Source: Hallerella sp964397425
Lineage (GTDB): Bacteria > Fibrobacterota > Fibrobacteria > Fibrobacterales > Fibrobacteraceae
Length of the DNA: 64,000 nucleotides
Assembly: GCA_964397425.1 (NCBI GenBank)
Contig: CAYNID010000002.1
Coordinates: 217,069-281,068, forward strand
Reading direction: 5' to 3'
In this document: piece by piece, positions 9,264-17,245 of the stretch
Numbering within the stretch: the first letter of the stretch is position 1
Layout: each line of letters begins with the position of its first letter
Notes under the pieces: model-generated
Database searches by the model: none
What the model saw: only the letters and a program-made list of their open reading frames with translations
Told to the model about the DNA's origin: nothing
Program-made: the position numbers and the translations under genes

Positions 9264-9680
9264 TCAGTTGACGGAAATCTGGAAATTCCCGGTCCAATCG
9301 CCGTAATCCGGCTCGTAATGTGGCCGGATGGTGTTGATGGTGAATTGGCAGGAAGTGGCGTTTTGATCGATGGAAAACGTTTTGGAAATTTGTTCGTTTG
9401 AATTGAAGTGGAAGGCTTCCGTCTTGTAAATTTTCTCGCCAGAATCGCATTGGATGAAGTAATCCATTTGAAAATAGGGCAAAGGCCAGCTGTTGGTGTT
9501 TCGGAAAACGATGTTTATCGAATTGAAGTAAGTGCTTTGGGATAAATAAGCGTCGACAATGGCGATGTCAACTCCGGGTTCAATGACGTAGGCGTCGCTT
9601 TCGGAAGTGTGGCAGCTGGATAAAAAAATGGCTCCCAACAACCAAAGTGCGCGAATGGATTTGACCAAATTTCTGAACAT
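9264..9680 (-). CDS. Small lipoprotein of unknown function
   Basis: 138 aa with a signal peptide and lipobox LSSC (about residues 20-23). The mature part is short, beta-rich by appearance, with two later cysteines (FIQCDSG, TSCQFT) that could pair. It is convergent with the aminotransferase, with 1 bp between the stops. A GAGGAA Shine-Dalgarno precedes the ATG. No domain recognised. Confidence 0.72.
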   Translation of the reverse strand: MFRNLVKSIRALWLLGAIFLSSCHTSESDAYVIEPGVDIAIVDAYLSQSTYFNSINIVFRNTNSWPLPYFQMDYFIQCDSGEKIYKTEAFHFNSNEQISKTFSIDQNATSCQFTINTIRPHYEPDYGDWTGNFQISVN

Positions 9681-9765
9681 GATGATTCCTCGGAAAGTTT
9701 TATCTTAATTTAGATTATGCTTGGATGTTTAAAATGCCAAAAACTGACAAAAAGGAAATTTCTTT

Positions 9766-9880
9766 TAGGAATTCGAAATGAGAAATGTGGAGTTGGAAAT
9801 TGGGGTGCGAACGGAAACTTTTTTGGGGGTGGTTTTTAACGGAGAGGCTTTTCCGCTATGTGTTGAAGTTTGCACGGTTT
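9766..9880 (-). repeat. Dispersed intergenic repeat, copy E (inverted)
   Basis: Read on the minus strand this gives AAAACCGTGCAAACTTCAAC, a gap, GGAAAAGCCTCTCCGTT, a poly-A-rich spacer, then CCAATTTCCAACTCC and ATTTCTCATT heptamer-like units. The order matches copies C and D. It occupies the space between the tRNA-Pro terminator and the small lipoprotein gene, a stretch of about 290 bases with no other feature. Confidence 0.7.
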
Positions 9881-9939
9881 TGACTGTGTAGAAATTGCCG
9901 TTTTTGCGGAATGGGGCTTTGACCGTTTCCGGCAGGTAC

Positions 9940-9968
9940 AAAAAAAAGAACATCACAAGATGTTCTTT
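9940..9968 (-). terminator. Terminator of tRNA-Pro
   Basis: A 10-bp perfect stem (AAAGAACATC / GATGTTCTTT) with an ACAA loop, followed on the minus strand by a T-run. It starts 1 nt after the tRNA discriminator base. Confidence 0.85.
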
Positions 9969-9969
9969 A

Positions 9970-10043
9970 TCGGAATAGCGGGATTCGGACCCACGACCTC
10001 TTGCTCCCGAAGCAAGCGCTCTACCAGGCTGAGCTATATTCCG
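9970..10043 (-). tRNA. tRNA-Pro (anticodon CGG)
   Basis: Minus-strand cloverleaf of 74 nt. The acceptor stem is CGGAATA pairing with TATTCCG, discriminator A; the D arm contains AGCTCAGCCTGGTAGAGC; the anticodon stem CTTGC/GCAAG encloses the loop TTCGGGA, giving anticodon CGG with G37 as usual for tRNA-Pro; the T arm contains GGGTCCGAATCCC. The 3' CCA is not encoded, so it must be added by tRNA nucleotidyltransferase. Confidence 0.95.
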
Positions 10044-10061
10044 GAGACGTTCCAATTTTAG

Positions 10062-10098
10062 AAAAAAAATGCCCATTTCGCAAGGGGTCTTGCGAAAT
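10062..10098 (-). terminator. Terminator after the Smr gene (end of the long minus-strand run)
   Basis: Stem ATTTCGCAAG / CTTGCGAAAT with loop GGGT at 10075-10098. On the minus strand it is followed after GGGCA by a T8 run. It lies 9 bp past the Smr stop and before tRNA-Pro. Confidence 0.8.
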
Positions 10099-10106
10099 AA
10101 TTTGGA

Positions 10107-10577
10107 TTATTTTCTGCGTCGGTCGCGGGGAATGACGTTGAAGGAATTGTTCTGCCCGATTTTCAAGATGCTCGAACCCGAATTGTTGGGCTCTGTTTTG
10201 TAAAAAACGACTTTGTGCCGCCAAACCGTGGCGACATTCTTGTCGATGATGCGTTTGACGTTGCCGTATTCGGGGTTTCCGCCGCCGTGTATGATGCGGA
10301 GAACGGATAGTCCCGCACGTTTCATCCCTTCCATCAGATTTTCGACAGCCGCCGCCGCTTCATCGGCGACATATCCGTGCAGGTCGATTTCTTCTTCTGG
10401 TTCAGGGAAATTCCAGGCGGCAGGATTTTTCCGCGGGCGTTTGATTTTACGGAGGGTCGCTTGGACGGCTTCTTTTTCTTCGCGGGCCGCTTCAAGCTGG
10501 CGGTCTTTATCTTGCAGCGGATTGCGGTCCATCCATTCCAGTTGGCGTTTTTCGTTTTCAGTCAAGTTTTCATCCAT
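10107..10577 (-). CDS. Smr-domain protein
   Basis: 156 aa. The N-terminal half is charged and probably helical (QLEAAREEKEAVQATLRKIK). The Smr domain runs from about residue 70 with the signature IDLHGYVADEAAAAV and, later, LSVLRIIHGGGNPEYG, matching the DLHG and HGxG motifs of the MutS2 C-terminal family. Stand-alone Smr proteins are nucleases or RNA/DNA-binding factors in recombination control or ribosome rescue. It is the last gene of the minus-strand run, 6 bp after the beta-propeller gene, and is followed by a terminator. Confidence 0.85.
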   Translation of the reverse strand: MDENLTENEKRQLEWMDRNPLQDKDRQLEAAREEKEAVQATLRKIKRPRKNPAAWNFPEPEEEIDLHGYVADEAAAAVENLMEGMKRAGLSVLRIIHGGGNPEYGNVKRIIDKNVATVWRHKVVFYKTEPNNSGSSILKIGQNNSFNVIPRDRRRK

Positions 10578-10583
10578 GTTTCT

Positions 10584-13106
10584 TTACCTCACAGAACCTT
10601 GCCTTGACAGCGGAAACGCGTAAAGCAGGCGTTTGGGCGATGTGCAGAACAAGGTGTTGTCTAAAATGAAAGGGGTTCCTGCGCCACCGGGCGTCGGGTA
10701 GCGGAATTCCAAAGTGCCTTTGGAAAGGGAAATTCTGGCGATGTGGGAATTTTGGTCGATGTAAATGCTGTTCCCGTTGACGACAGGAGTCATGTAGACC
10801 GAGCCGTTTCCGGAATAAGTCCAAATGGGCTCTTTGGAAGAAAGAGAAAAAAGGCAGAGCTTCTGATTGGAAAATCCGACAAGCAAATACGGGTTTTCTC
10901 CCAAGGAAATCCATTTGAGGGAAAGGATTTCGGCGGGGGCGGCGATGATGTTCAAGGGCTCTTTTTCATTGGGGCTGTAAATCCGGATTTCTCTTTGATC
11001 CGTCGCCAGCGCGAGGAGGCTGTCCGACAAATCCGCCGAAACGACGTTCTGGTCGATATTTTTGAAGGGCTGCGCGTTTTGGCCCGTAGCCGAGTTGACA
11101 AATCCCCAATCCCCTTCTAAACTGGCGACGGAAATGGCCGATTTCGAAAAGTTGAAGAGGAAGGGCATGTTGAAGAGTTTTCGAGCCCAGGCGATGCGGT
11201 AATGGGGCGGCAACAGTTTGATGAAATAACCGTTCCATGTCGATACGTAAAGAGTCCCGTCGGCAAATTGGATTTGGAATGGTTTGCCGGGGAGTTCTGA
11301 ATACTGCGTGCCGCCATTTGAAGAAAGCTCCAATACGTTGACACGGAATCCGTTCGCAAAAGCGAGATGGGACGCGTCGTTCGATAAAATGGGACTGGTT
11401 TCTTGGCTGCCGAGTTCGCGAGTCCACCGGATGTTTCCCGAGGCGGCGTCGATGGCGAACATTTTTTGGGCAGCCGGATCGACCGTGAACAGCCGATGTC
11501 CTGCTCCAAATAAATTCGGGTAAAGCGTGTGCGGCGAGAGGGGGAGGGTGCGGGCGTAAGAGGCTCCGATAATTTTCGCGTAATGATCCAAGATGGCTGC
11601 GGCCGTTTTCGAATCGCCGTAAGAATAGCGGACGGCGTTGGACCACGCTTCGGCGCGTTTCTGTTCATCGGCTCCGGTCCGCTCCATGTTGACGGCGAGA
11701 ATGTAACTGGCTGTCGGGTTTCCCGGTTCGAGCGTTTTTACGGAATCGACGTAAACGAGTGCAGAATCCCATTCTCCCTGAGACTGGAATGCGGTAGCCT
11801 TGGCGGCGTATTGCTGGGAAAGGAGCGGCTTTTTTCCATAGTGGAGGGTTGTCATGGGAAGGAGCTCTCCACTAGAAAAGGGAAGGTACAAGCGGCCTTC
11901 GCTTTTGATGGGCTGCGCCGAAAGCGGTTTTCCAAAGTGGTAGTGCCAAAGGGGGTGCAGGGCGGTGTCGAGGACGGTCAGCGCGCCTTCTTGCGAAAAA
12001 ATTCCCAGCGCGCCTTTTGAAATTTCGACAAGGCTTTCGCCGTCGACTGCGGTCTGCGCGGTTTCGCGGCCCGTCTGCGGATCGAGCAATTTCAGATTTC
12101 CGCCGCTTTCAAGCAGGGCGATTTGACTTCCAAAAAAGATGACCGATTCAATCGTGTTCCCTTCGTGCTTCCAAATGAGTCCCGCATTTTCGGGCGGTCT
12201 GTAGTGGCGGATGGTCGAAGAGGAAATGGCGAAAATGCCGTCTTCGGTCAAGAGGGTTTGCCAAATGGGATCCACAAAAGAAATCGAACGTTCTTCTTCT
12301 CCCGTTTCTGCATTCAAAAAATGCATCGCGTTGTCCGGGCAATTCAAGATGAGCTCGTTCAGCGGCGGGTAAATTCCGGCGGTCGAACATCCGCGGTAAC
12401 GGTTTTCAACTGCGAACCGGACGCCTTCGTTTCCCGTATACGCGAAACTCTTTTCGGTCATCACCATGGCGTTCGTGCTGGAGATGGGGAGGACGGTCGA
12501 AATCTCGGAATCGAAGGGATAAGTCCGTGTCGGTTGACGGGAATCTTTCGGTCGGAAAAACAGGGATTTTCTGTCGTTCAAAGAATACCAGACGCCCACC
12601 GGAGTGACAGCCAGAATGTCGGCGTTTGTAGGGAAGTTCTGATGTTCGGCGGTGAATTTTTCGCCCTGCAGCCGGTAAAGCTTTCCGTTTGACAGGAGAA
12701 CCGCGGGGGCTGTTCCCGGGAACGTCTTTTGAATCGCGGCGTCGAATCGGATGCGGCGGTCAACGAGCCTTTCGGGGGCCGTATCCAAAAGGGCGATTCG
12801 GCTGGCCAAAAAGTATGCCTTGCGCGCGTTTCCCGGATTTTCAAGGGATTGCCGATAATAAAAAGTCGCAGTCTGCGGAGTTTCGGACAATTCCTGGATT
12901 TTGCCCAGCAAAAAGAAGGCTTCGCTTTTGTCTTCGGCGTCGCCTTCTAAGGAAATCTTTGCTAGCATGTCCTGCGCATCCGAAAAATTCCCTTTGATTT
13001 CAAATTCGTAAATGGCTTCGTAAAGTTCCTTTTCCATCGAAAACGGGAACGCCGATGCGGCGAACGCGAAGAGGAGGAAAAGGATTCGAAACCGGAGGTG
13101 GCGCAT
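10584..13106 (-). CDS. Secreted PQQ/WD-like beta-propeller protein with TPR segments
   Basis: About 840 aa with a cleavable signal peptide (FRILFLLFAFAASAFPFSM). Residues about 25-90 look like TPR helices (AIYEFEIKGNFSDAQDMLAK, ATFYYRQSLENPG), and a second TPR-like segment lies near residue 425 (ALVYVDSVKTLEPGNPTASY). Most of the rest is repeated beta-strand units with PQQ-type endings (GNIRWTRELGSQETSPILS, EPIWTYSGNGSVYMTPVVNG, DNTLFCTSPKRLLYAFPLSR), suggesting two 7-8 blade propellers. No enzymatic residues are evident, so binding or scaffold duty in the periplasm is likely. It starts 3-6 bp after the response regulator. I prefer ATG 13106; a TTG at 13112 is also in frame. Confidence 0.78.
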   Translation of the reverse strand: MRHLRFRILFLLFAFAASAFPFSMEKELYEAIYEFEIKGNFSDAQDMLAKISLEGDAEDKSEAFFLLGKIQELSETPQTATFYYRQSLENPGNARKAYFLASRIALLDTAPERLVDRRIRFDAAIQKTFPGTAPAVLLSNGKLYRLQGEKFTAEHQNFPTNADILAVTPVGVWYSLNDRKSLFFRPKDSRQPTRTYPFDSEISTVLPISSTNAMVMTEKSFAYTGNEGVRFAVENRYRGCSTAGIYPPLNELILNCPDNAMHFLNAETGEEERSISFVDPIWQTLLTEDGIFAISSSTIRHYRPPENAGLIWKHEGNTIESVIFFGSQIALLESGGNLKLLDPQTGRETAQTAVDGESLVEISKGALGIFSQEGALTVLDTALHPLWHYHFGKPLSAQPIKSEGRLYLPFSSGELLPMTTLHYGKKPLLSQQYAAKATAFQSQGEWDSALVYVDSVKTLEPGNPTASYILAVNMERTGADEQKRAEAWSNAVRYSYGDSKTAAAILDHYAKIIGASYARTLPLSPHTLYPNLFGAGHRLFTVDPAAQKMFAIDAASGNIRWTRELGSQETSPILSNDASHLAFANGFRVNVLELSSNGGTQYSELPGKPFQIQFADGTLYVSTWNGYFIKLLPPHYRIAWARKLFNMPFLFNFSKSAISVASLEGDWGFVNSATGQNAQPFKNIDQNVVSADLSDSLLALATDQREIRIYSPNEKEPLNIIAAPAEILSLKWISLGENPYLLVGFSNQKLCLFSLSSKEPIWTYSGNGSVYMTPVVNGNSIYIDQNSHIARISLSKGTLEFRYPTPGGAGTPFILDNTLFCTSPKRLLYAFPLSRQGSVR

Positions 13107-13108
13107 GA

Positions 13109-13828
13109 TCAAACGTTGAACTTGTAACCCGCCCCGCGGACGGAGGTGATGATTTTGGGATCGGCCGGGTCATCTTCGAGATTCTTGCGCAAATCGACGA
13201 TATAATTGTCGATGGTGCGGGTTGTCGGCATTTTGTCCGGTGTGTAGCCCCAAATGTATTGAAGCAGGTCGGCGCGGTCGACGACTTCGCCGCGTCTTTC
13301 CCAAAAGTATTTGAGAATCTGGAAATCCTTGTGCTTCAAGGAGATGGGGACGCCGTTTTTGGTGGCTTCTTCCCGTTTGAAGTCCAGGTGGATGCCCTGA
13401 AAATCCACGGCGTCTTGCTGCGGAGAGGCGTTGGCGGTCGAGGCGGTTCCACCGATGCGCGGTCCGCGGCGCAAGAACGCCTTGGCGCGCGCCAAAAGCT
13501 CCAGGATGGAGAAGGGCTTTGTCACGTAATCGTCCGCGCCCATTTCGAGTCCGGTCACTTTGGAGGCCTCTTCTGTCTTTGCGGTGAGCATGATGATGAA
13601 TGTGTCAGGATGTTTTTTCCGGATGTAACGGCAAACTTCGAATCCGCTTTTCTTGGGAATCATCAAATCCAACAGGACCAGGTTTGGCAAAAACGAATCC
13701 GCTTTTTCGATGGCCTCTTCGCCGTCGTTGGCGGTTTCGACTGTATAGTTCTCCAATTCGAAATTGTCCTTCAATCCCAGCCGGATGATTTCTTCATCTT
13801 CGACGATAAGTATCTTGTTGTTTTCCAT
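13109..13828 (-). CDS. OmpR/PhoB-family response regulator
   Basis: 239 aa. The receiver domain (about 1-120) has the acidic pocket VEDEE, the phospho-acceptor Asp in LVLLDLMIPKKSGFEV (about residue 53), the conserved Thr in MLTAKTEE and Lys in DYVTKPFS. The winged-helix DNA-binding domain (about 140-239) has HKDFQILKYFWERRGEVVDR and the typical end TSVRGAGYKFNV. A glycine/proline linker (GPRIGGTASTANASPQQD) joins them. Its start codon shares one base with the kinase stop (TAATG), so the pair is translationally coupled. Confidence 0.95.
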   Translation of the reverse strand: MENNKILIVEDEEIIRLGLKDNFELENYTVETANDGEEAIEKADSFLPNLVLLDLMIPKKSGFEVCRYIRKKHPDTFIIMLTAKTEEASKVTGLEMGADDYVTKPFSILELLARAKAFLRRGPRIGGTASTANASPQQDAVDFQGIHLDFKREEATKNGVPISLKHKDFQILKYFWERRGEVVDRADLLQYIWGYTPDKMPTTRTIDNYIVDLRKNLEDDPADPKIITSVRGAGYKFNV

Positions 13829-15873
13829 TATTCCGCCTTTTTGATGCTGACCGTAAAAGTCGATCCTTTGCCGGGGTGACTTTGTACGGAGACGCTTGCT
13901 TTGTGGGCTTCCGCAACGCGTTTGACGATGGCCAGTCCAAGGCCGGAGCCTTTGGTGCTGCGCGTCATTTCGTCTCCCACGCGATAGAAGTCATTAAAAA
14001 TATTCTTTTGTTCGGACGATGCGATGCCGATTCCCGTATCTTGGACGGAAAAAACGACTTTGTCGTTTTCTTCGGCGACGCGGACGAAAACTTTTCCCGG
14101 AGGATTCGTGTATTTGATGGCGTTTTCGATAAGGCCCTGTGCCAGGCTGTAAAGCGCCGTGGAGTCGCCCATGACGAAAGCTCCCGGCTGCAATTCCCGG
14201 GTCATTTCGATGCCGCGGTTTTCGGCGATATCCAAGACGGCGTTGAAGACTTTGTCTACGCATTCGGAAAGGTCCAGCTTTTGCCAGCGGAACACCTGCT
14301 TCCCTGTTTCCATCCGCGTGTAACTGAGAATGGCGCCGATCAAATTTTCGAGCCTGGTCGCTTCTTTGCCGATGAGCGAGGAATATTCTTGACACTTTTC
14401 GATTTTTTGGACGCGCCCGTTGGAAATCATTTCGGCGAACATCTTGATGGAGGTGAGGGGCGTTTTCAACTCGTGAGAAACCGAAGACAAAAAATTCGTC
14501 TTCATCGCTATCAGCTTCCGCTCTTGAGAAATGGTCCTGAAGATGAAGAAGGATCCCAGGATGACCGTCAGCAGGGAAAAGGCGACTAGCCCCGACAAAA
14601 GGAAAATTTTATGCCGCGCTTCGAGGGTTATCGTTTCCATGTCGCGTTCGTAAAGCGAAAGGGTCCAGCCCAGGCCGTTTCCCAGGTCCATCTGTCTGGA
14701 AATGGCGCTTGTCGAATCGGGAACCTTGCCCAAGAGGACGGAATCGTTGATGTCGGTGACTGTGTAAAGGATGCCCTTCCATTCGCGGGAAACGCCGGCG
14801 AGCTTTTGCAGAATGCGCTTCCGGTAAGCTTCTGGACGGATTTTGCCAATGACGACTTGGTCGCCGGAAAGCCAGGGGTATGCCATTCGGAAGAACAGAC
14901 CGTCGCCGTTTTGTTTGTAGAGGATGCCGTCTTTGGCGTTGGGCTTGTCGCTGCTCAACAGCCAGAGAAATTCGCTGTGGTCGGCGAAAACTTGCGCATG
15001 TTCCAGTTGGCGGTTCAGGTTTTCGCGGAGATTCCAAAAGGCGTCGCGCTTTTTTTGGGAAAGATCTTCGAAGGATAGGATTCGGCTGATGGCGTTGTCG
15101 AAGAAAAATTTCGCACTGGCGATGTCCCGGAAAGCCCTTCCTTCCAAAAAGGCGGAAAAAAGGGAAAGGCAATAATTTTCGGCCTGGGTATGTTTTTTTT
15201 GCTCCACGAAAATTTCGAATTTGATCCGGTATAGGGCGTTTTCCAAATTGTTGAACAGGTAACCCTTGGCGTTTGGATGACGCTCGAGGACTCCGATGAT
15301 TCGCAGGGCTTCGTCAAAATTTTTTTGGCGGTAATGGTGCCGCAGCAGCCCGAGCAAATTCAAGGTGTTGTCTTCGGAAGAGAGGAGTGGCGCGCGGAGC
15401 AGCAATGCGGAACGCGCCGTTTCAATCTGTTGGGGATAACGTCCGGAAATTTCTCCCCGGAGGATTCTCCGTTCAAAGGGGCCGGGAACGACGGAGGGGA
15501 AACTTTTGGATGGAGGGTCTTTGACCGGGATGCTCGGATAGATGAGCTTCCCTTCATTGAAGAGGAATATCGCTTCTACGCCCTGCACATTTTTAAACGA
15601 GGCCGCATTGCCGAATTCCAACATTTTCTGCGGTTGTTCGTAAAGGAATTGCGACGCGTTTTTTGTTTCTTTCAAGATTTCGACTTGTTCGTTTTGAACG
15701 GTCGAAAGCGCCTGTTTGGTGAATGCGTTCCGGGAATCTTCAAAATTCTTTTCGGCGAGGAATCGTTCGCTTTGGACGTTGCGAAAGCTGAGAAAAGCGA
15801 GAATCGCTGTCGGAATGATGATTCCGCCGAAAAAAAGCGCAATGAATATGCGGTTGTTCTCCGGGAGCTTCAT
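13828..15873 (-). CDS. Membrane sensor histidine kinase
   Basis: 681 aa. One N-terminal helix (about 8-28), a long extracytoplasmic sensor region (about 30-425) without a recognisable PAS or Cache name but with helical, TPR-like stretches (FDEALRIIGVLERHPNAKGY), a second helix (about 427-450), then a HisKA box SVSHELKTPLTSIK with His near residue 466. The catalytic domain has N box LIENAIKYT, G1 DTGIGIA, and G2 GSGLGLAIVKR. Cognate regulator is the next gene. Clustering with a LysM protein, a tiny membrane protein and a secreted propeller suggests it monitors the cell wall or envelope; that is inference. Confidence 0.93.
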   Translation of the reverse strand: MKLPENNRIFIALFFGGIIIPTAILAFLSFRNVQSERFLAEKNFEDSRNAFTKQALSTVQNEQVEILKETKNASQFLYEQPQKMLEFGNAASFKNVQGVEAIFLFNEGKLIYPSIPVKDPPSKSFPSVVPGPFERRILRGEISGRYPQQIETARSALLLRAPLLSSEDNTLNLLGLLRHHYRQKNFDEALRIIGVLERHPNAKGYLFNNLENALYRIKFEIFVEQKKHTQAENYCLSLFSAFLEGRAFRDIASAKFFFDNAISRILSFEDLSQKKRDAFWNLRENLNRQLEHAQVFADHSEFLWLLSSDKPNAKDGILYKQNGDGLFFRMAYPWLSGDQVVIGKIRPEAYRKRILQKLAGVSREWKGILYTVTDINDSVLLGKVPDSTSAISRQMDLGNGLGWTLSLYERDMETITLEARHKIFLLSGLVAFSLLTVILGSFFIFRTISQERKLIAMKTNFLSSVSHELKTPLTSIKMFAEMISNGRVQKIEKCQEYSSLIGKEATRLENLIGAILSYTRMETGKQVFRWQKLDLSECVDKVFNAVLDIAENRGIEMTRELQPGAFVMGDSTALYSLAQGLIENAIKYTNPPGKVFVRVAEENDKVVFSVQDTGIGIASSEQKNIFNDFYRVGDEMTRSTKGSGLGLAIVKRVAEAHKASVSVQSHPGKGSTFTVSIKKAE

Positions 15874-15886
15874 GCGGCTATCGGCT

Positions 15887-16051
15887 TCAGTAGAGCATCT
15901 GTACGAGTAAGGACAGTTTTCCTTGGCCGAGGGCTGCCGCGGCTTTGTCTGCGGTATCCGGCGAAGAGATTAGTAGGATGACCGAGAACAGGGCTGCCGC
16001 GAGCAGGATGGCGCAAGCCGTCAAGGCTAGCATGGCGACATGGATTTTCAT
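15887..16051 (-). CDS. Small single-pass membrane protein (54 aa)
   Basis: Encoded between the LysM gene and the kinase. MKIHVAMLALTACAILLAA is followed by FSVILLISSP, one long hydrophobic helix at about residues 5-30, then a short hydrophilic tail ending LSLLVQMLY. The ATG overlaps the TGA of the LysM gene (ATGA), a coupled arrangement that supports it being real, and it lies 13 bp before the kinase. No family recognised; a regulatory partner of the kinase is possible but only inferred from position. Confidence 0.55.
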   Translation of the reverse strand: MKIHVAMLALTACAILLAAALFSVILLISSPDTADKAAAALGQGKLSLLVQMLY

Positions 16052-17208
16052 GGAACCCGGTTCGCCTTGTGCGTAATGGATACGAGGTTTCCGTATTGGA
16101 TGTGACGGCTGTTCGTGTAAGCTTCCCGCACTAGGATGATGGATTGTTCGCGGTTCAAACTGGTGACGATGCCGCGGCCCAGTAAACGCGGGGGAATCAG
16201 GGAATCCGAAAGGTCTTTTTCCCAAATTGCGACTCCGTCGCCCAGCGAATATCCCCGGTCAGATCCTTGGTCAATCAAAATGTAACCGTATGGACCTATC
16301 ACCAAATTCTTTTCGAGGGAATAGCGGACAACCGCCATGCTGTCGATGCGGGAGCCTTTGACTTCGCTGTAACTGGAAACGTTGATGGGCGTGTAAGGCT
16401 TTTGAAGGCGGGCCTTGGCGAAATCCATCTTGATTTCGTACATGCTTTGAAGGAGAATTGCCCGCGAAAGCGTGTCGCCGACATCCGTGATTCGCGCTAG
16501 TCCCGCATACCGCAGGATGGCGGCCTTTTCCGGTGCGCGGATTTTTGTTTCGGGGAGGGAAGCCCGGCGGGCATCCCAAATCTCGACAATGGCTCCCGGT
16601 TCCGCTTTTTCCGACGTGTTTCTGCCAATGCCGACGACGATTTCCGTTTCGGGCATGTGGACCAAAGGCGCTTTCTTTTCTCCGGAATGGACCGAGAACC
16701 AGGAAGAATCCTGCTTGAGGCTGTCCGGTGACGTGATGATGGGAGAAAGGACCTGGTAGTAGCCGTTGAAAATTTTCGGTTCGGAACGTTGCGTGTAAAA
16801 ATACGACGTGCCGCCATTTGTCTGCTTGGGCTTTCGCTTTGCACCGTCTTCCGCCAATGCGCCCAGGTTCCTTTCGAATTGTCCCTGTTCATCGCCAGAG
16901 CATCCTTTGGGAACTGAGACGCCCTTGGGCAATGTGGAATCGGGCGTGAATGTCGCACATGGGGCGGCGGGCGACTTTTCTTGCTTTTTCTCGCCCTGGG
17001 CTTCGCCCAGATAAATGGAATCGCCCGGATAAATCCAATGGGGATCTTGAATGTGTTTGTTGTTTTCCCACAAATCCGGCCATGCGAACGGATTGTTCAG
17101 GTATTCGTCCGAAATGTCCCAGAGCGTATCGCCTTCTTTGACGATGTAGGCGCTCGCCGCGAGGGCGGCAAGGCCCAGTGCGAATGTAATGCCTTGAATA
17201 TGCCTCAT
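16048..17208 (-). CDS. LysM-domain secreted protein
   Basis: About 386 aa. The signal peptide (ITFALGLAALAASA) is followed at once by a LysM motif, YIVKEGDTLWDISDEYLNN, with the frequent extension WPDLWENNKHIQDP and WIYPGDSIYLG (about residues 20-70). LysM binds peptidoglycan glycan chains. The rest (about 100-386) contains an SH3-like beta-rich region with GYILIDQGSDRGYSLGDGVA and GRGIVTSLNREQSIILV, resembling the repeated domains of other LysM secreted proteins. ATG 17208 is preferred: a TAAATT box sits exactly 7 nt upstream. Start of the envelope-sensing block; it overlaps the next gene by 4 nt. Confidence 0.82.
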   Translation of the reverse strand: MRHIQGITFALGLAALAASAYIVKEGDTLWDISDEYLNNPFAWPDLWENNKHIQDPHWIYPGDSIYLGEAQGEKKQEKSPAAPCATFTPDSTLPKGVSVPKGCSGDEQGQFERNLGALAEDGAKRKPKQTNGGTSYFYTQRSEPKIFNGYYQVLSPIITSPDSLKQDSSWFSVHSGEKKAPLVHMPETEIVVGIGRNTSEKAEPGAIVEIWDARRASLPETKIRAPEKAAILRYAGLARITDVGDTLSRAILLQSMYEIKMDFAKARLQKPYTPINVSSYSEVKGSRIDSMAVVRYSLEKNLVIGPYGYILIDQGSDRGYSLGDGVAIWEKDLSDSLIPPRLLGRGIVTSLNREQSIILVREAYTNSRHIQYGNLVSITHKANRVP

Positions 17209-17215
17209 ATTTTTC

Positions 17216-17221
17216 AATTTA
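17216..17221 (-). promoter_or_regulatory. TAAATT box 7 nt upstream of the LysM gene
   Basis: Minus-strand TAAATT-N7-ATG. One of about seven such arrangements in the window; it would give a leaderless or nearly leaderless transcript. Confidence 0.4.
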
Positions 17222-17245
17222 AACTTTTTGAACGGATGGTGAATA

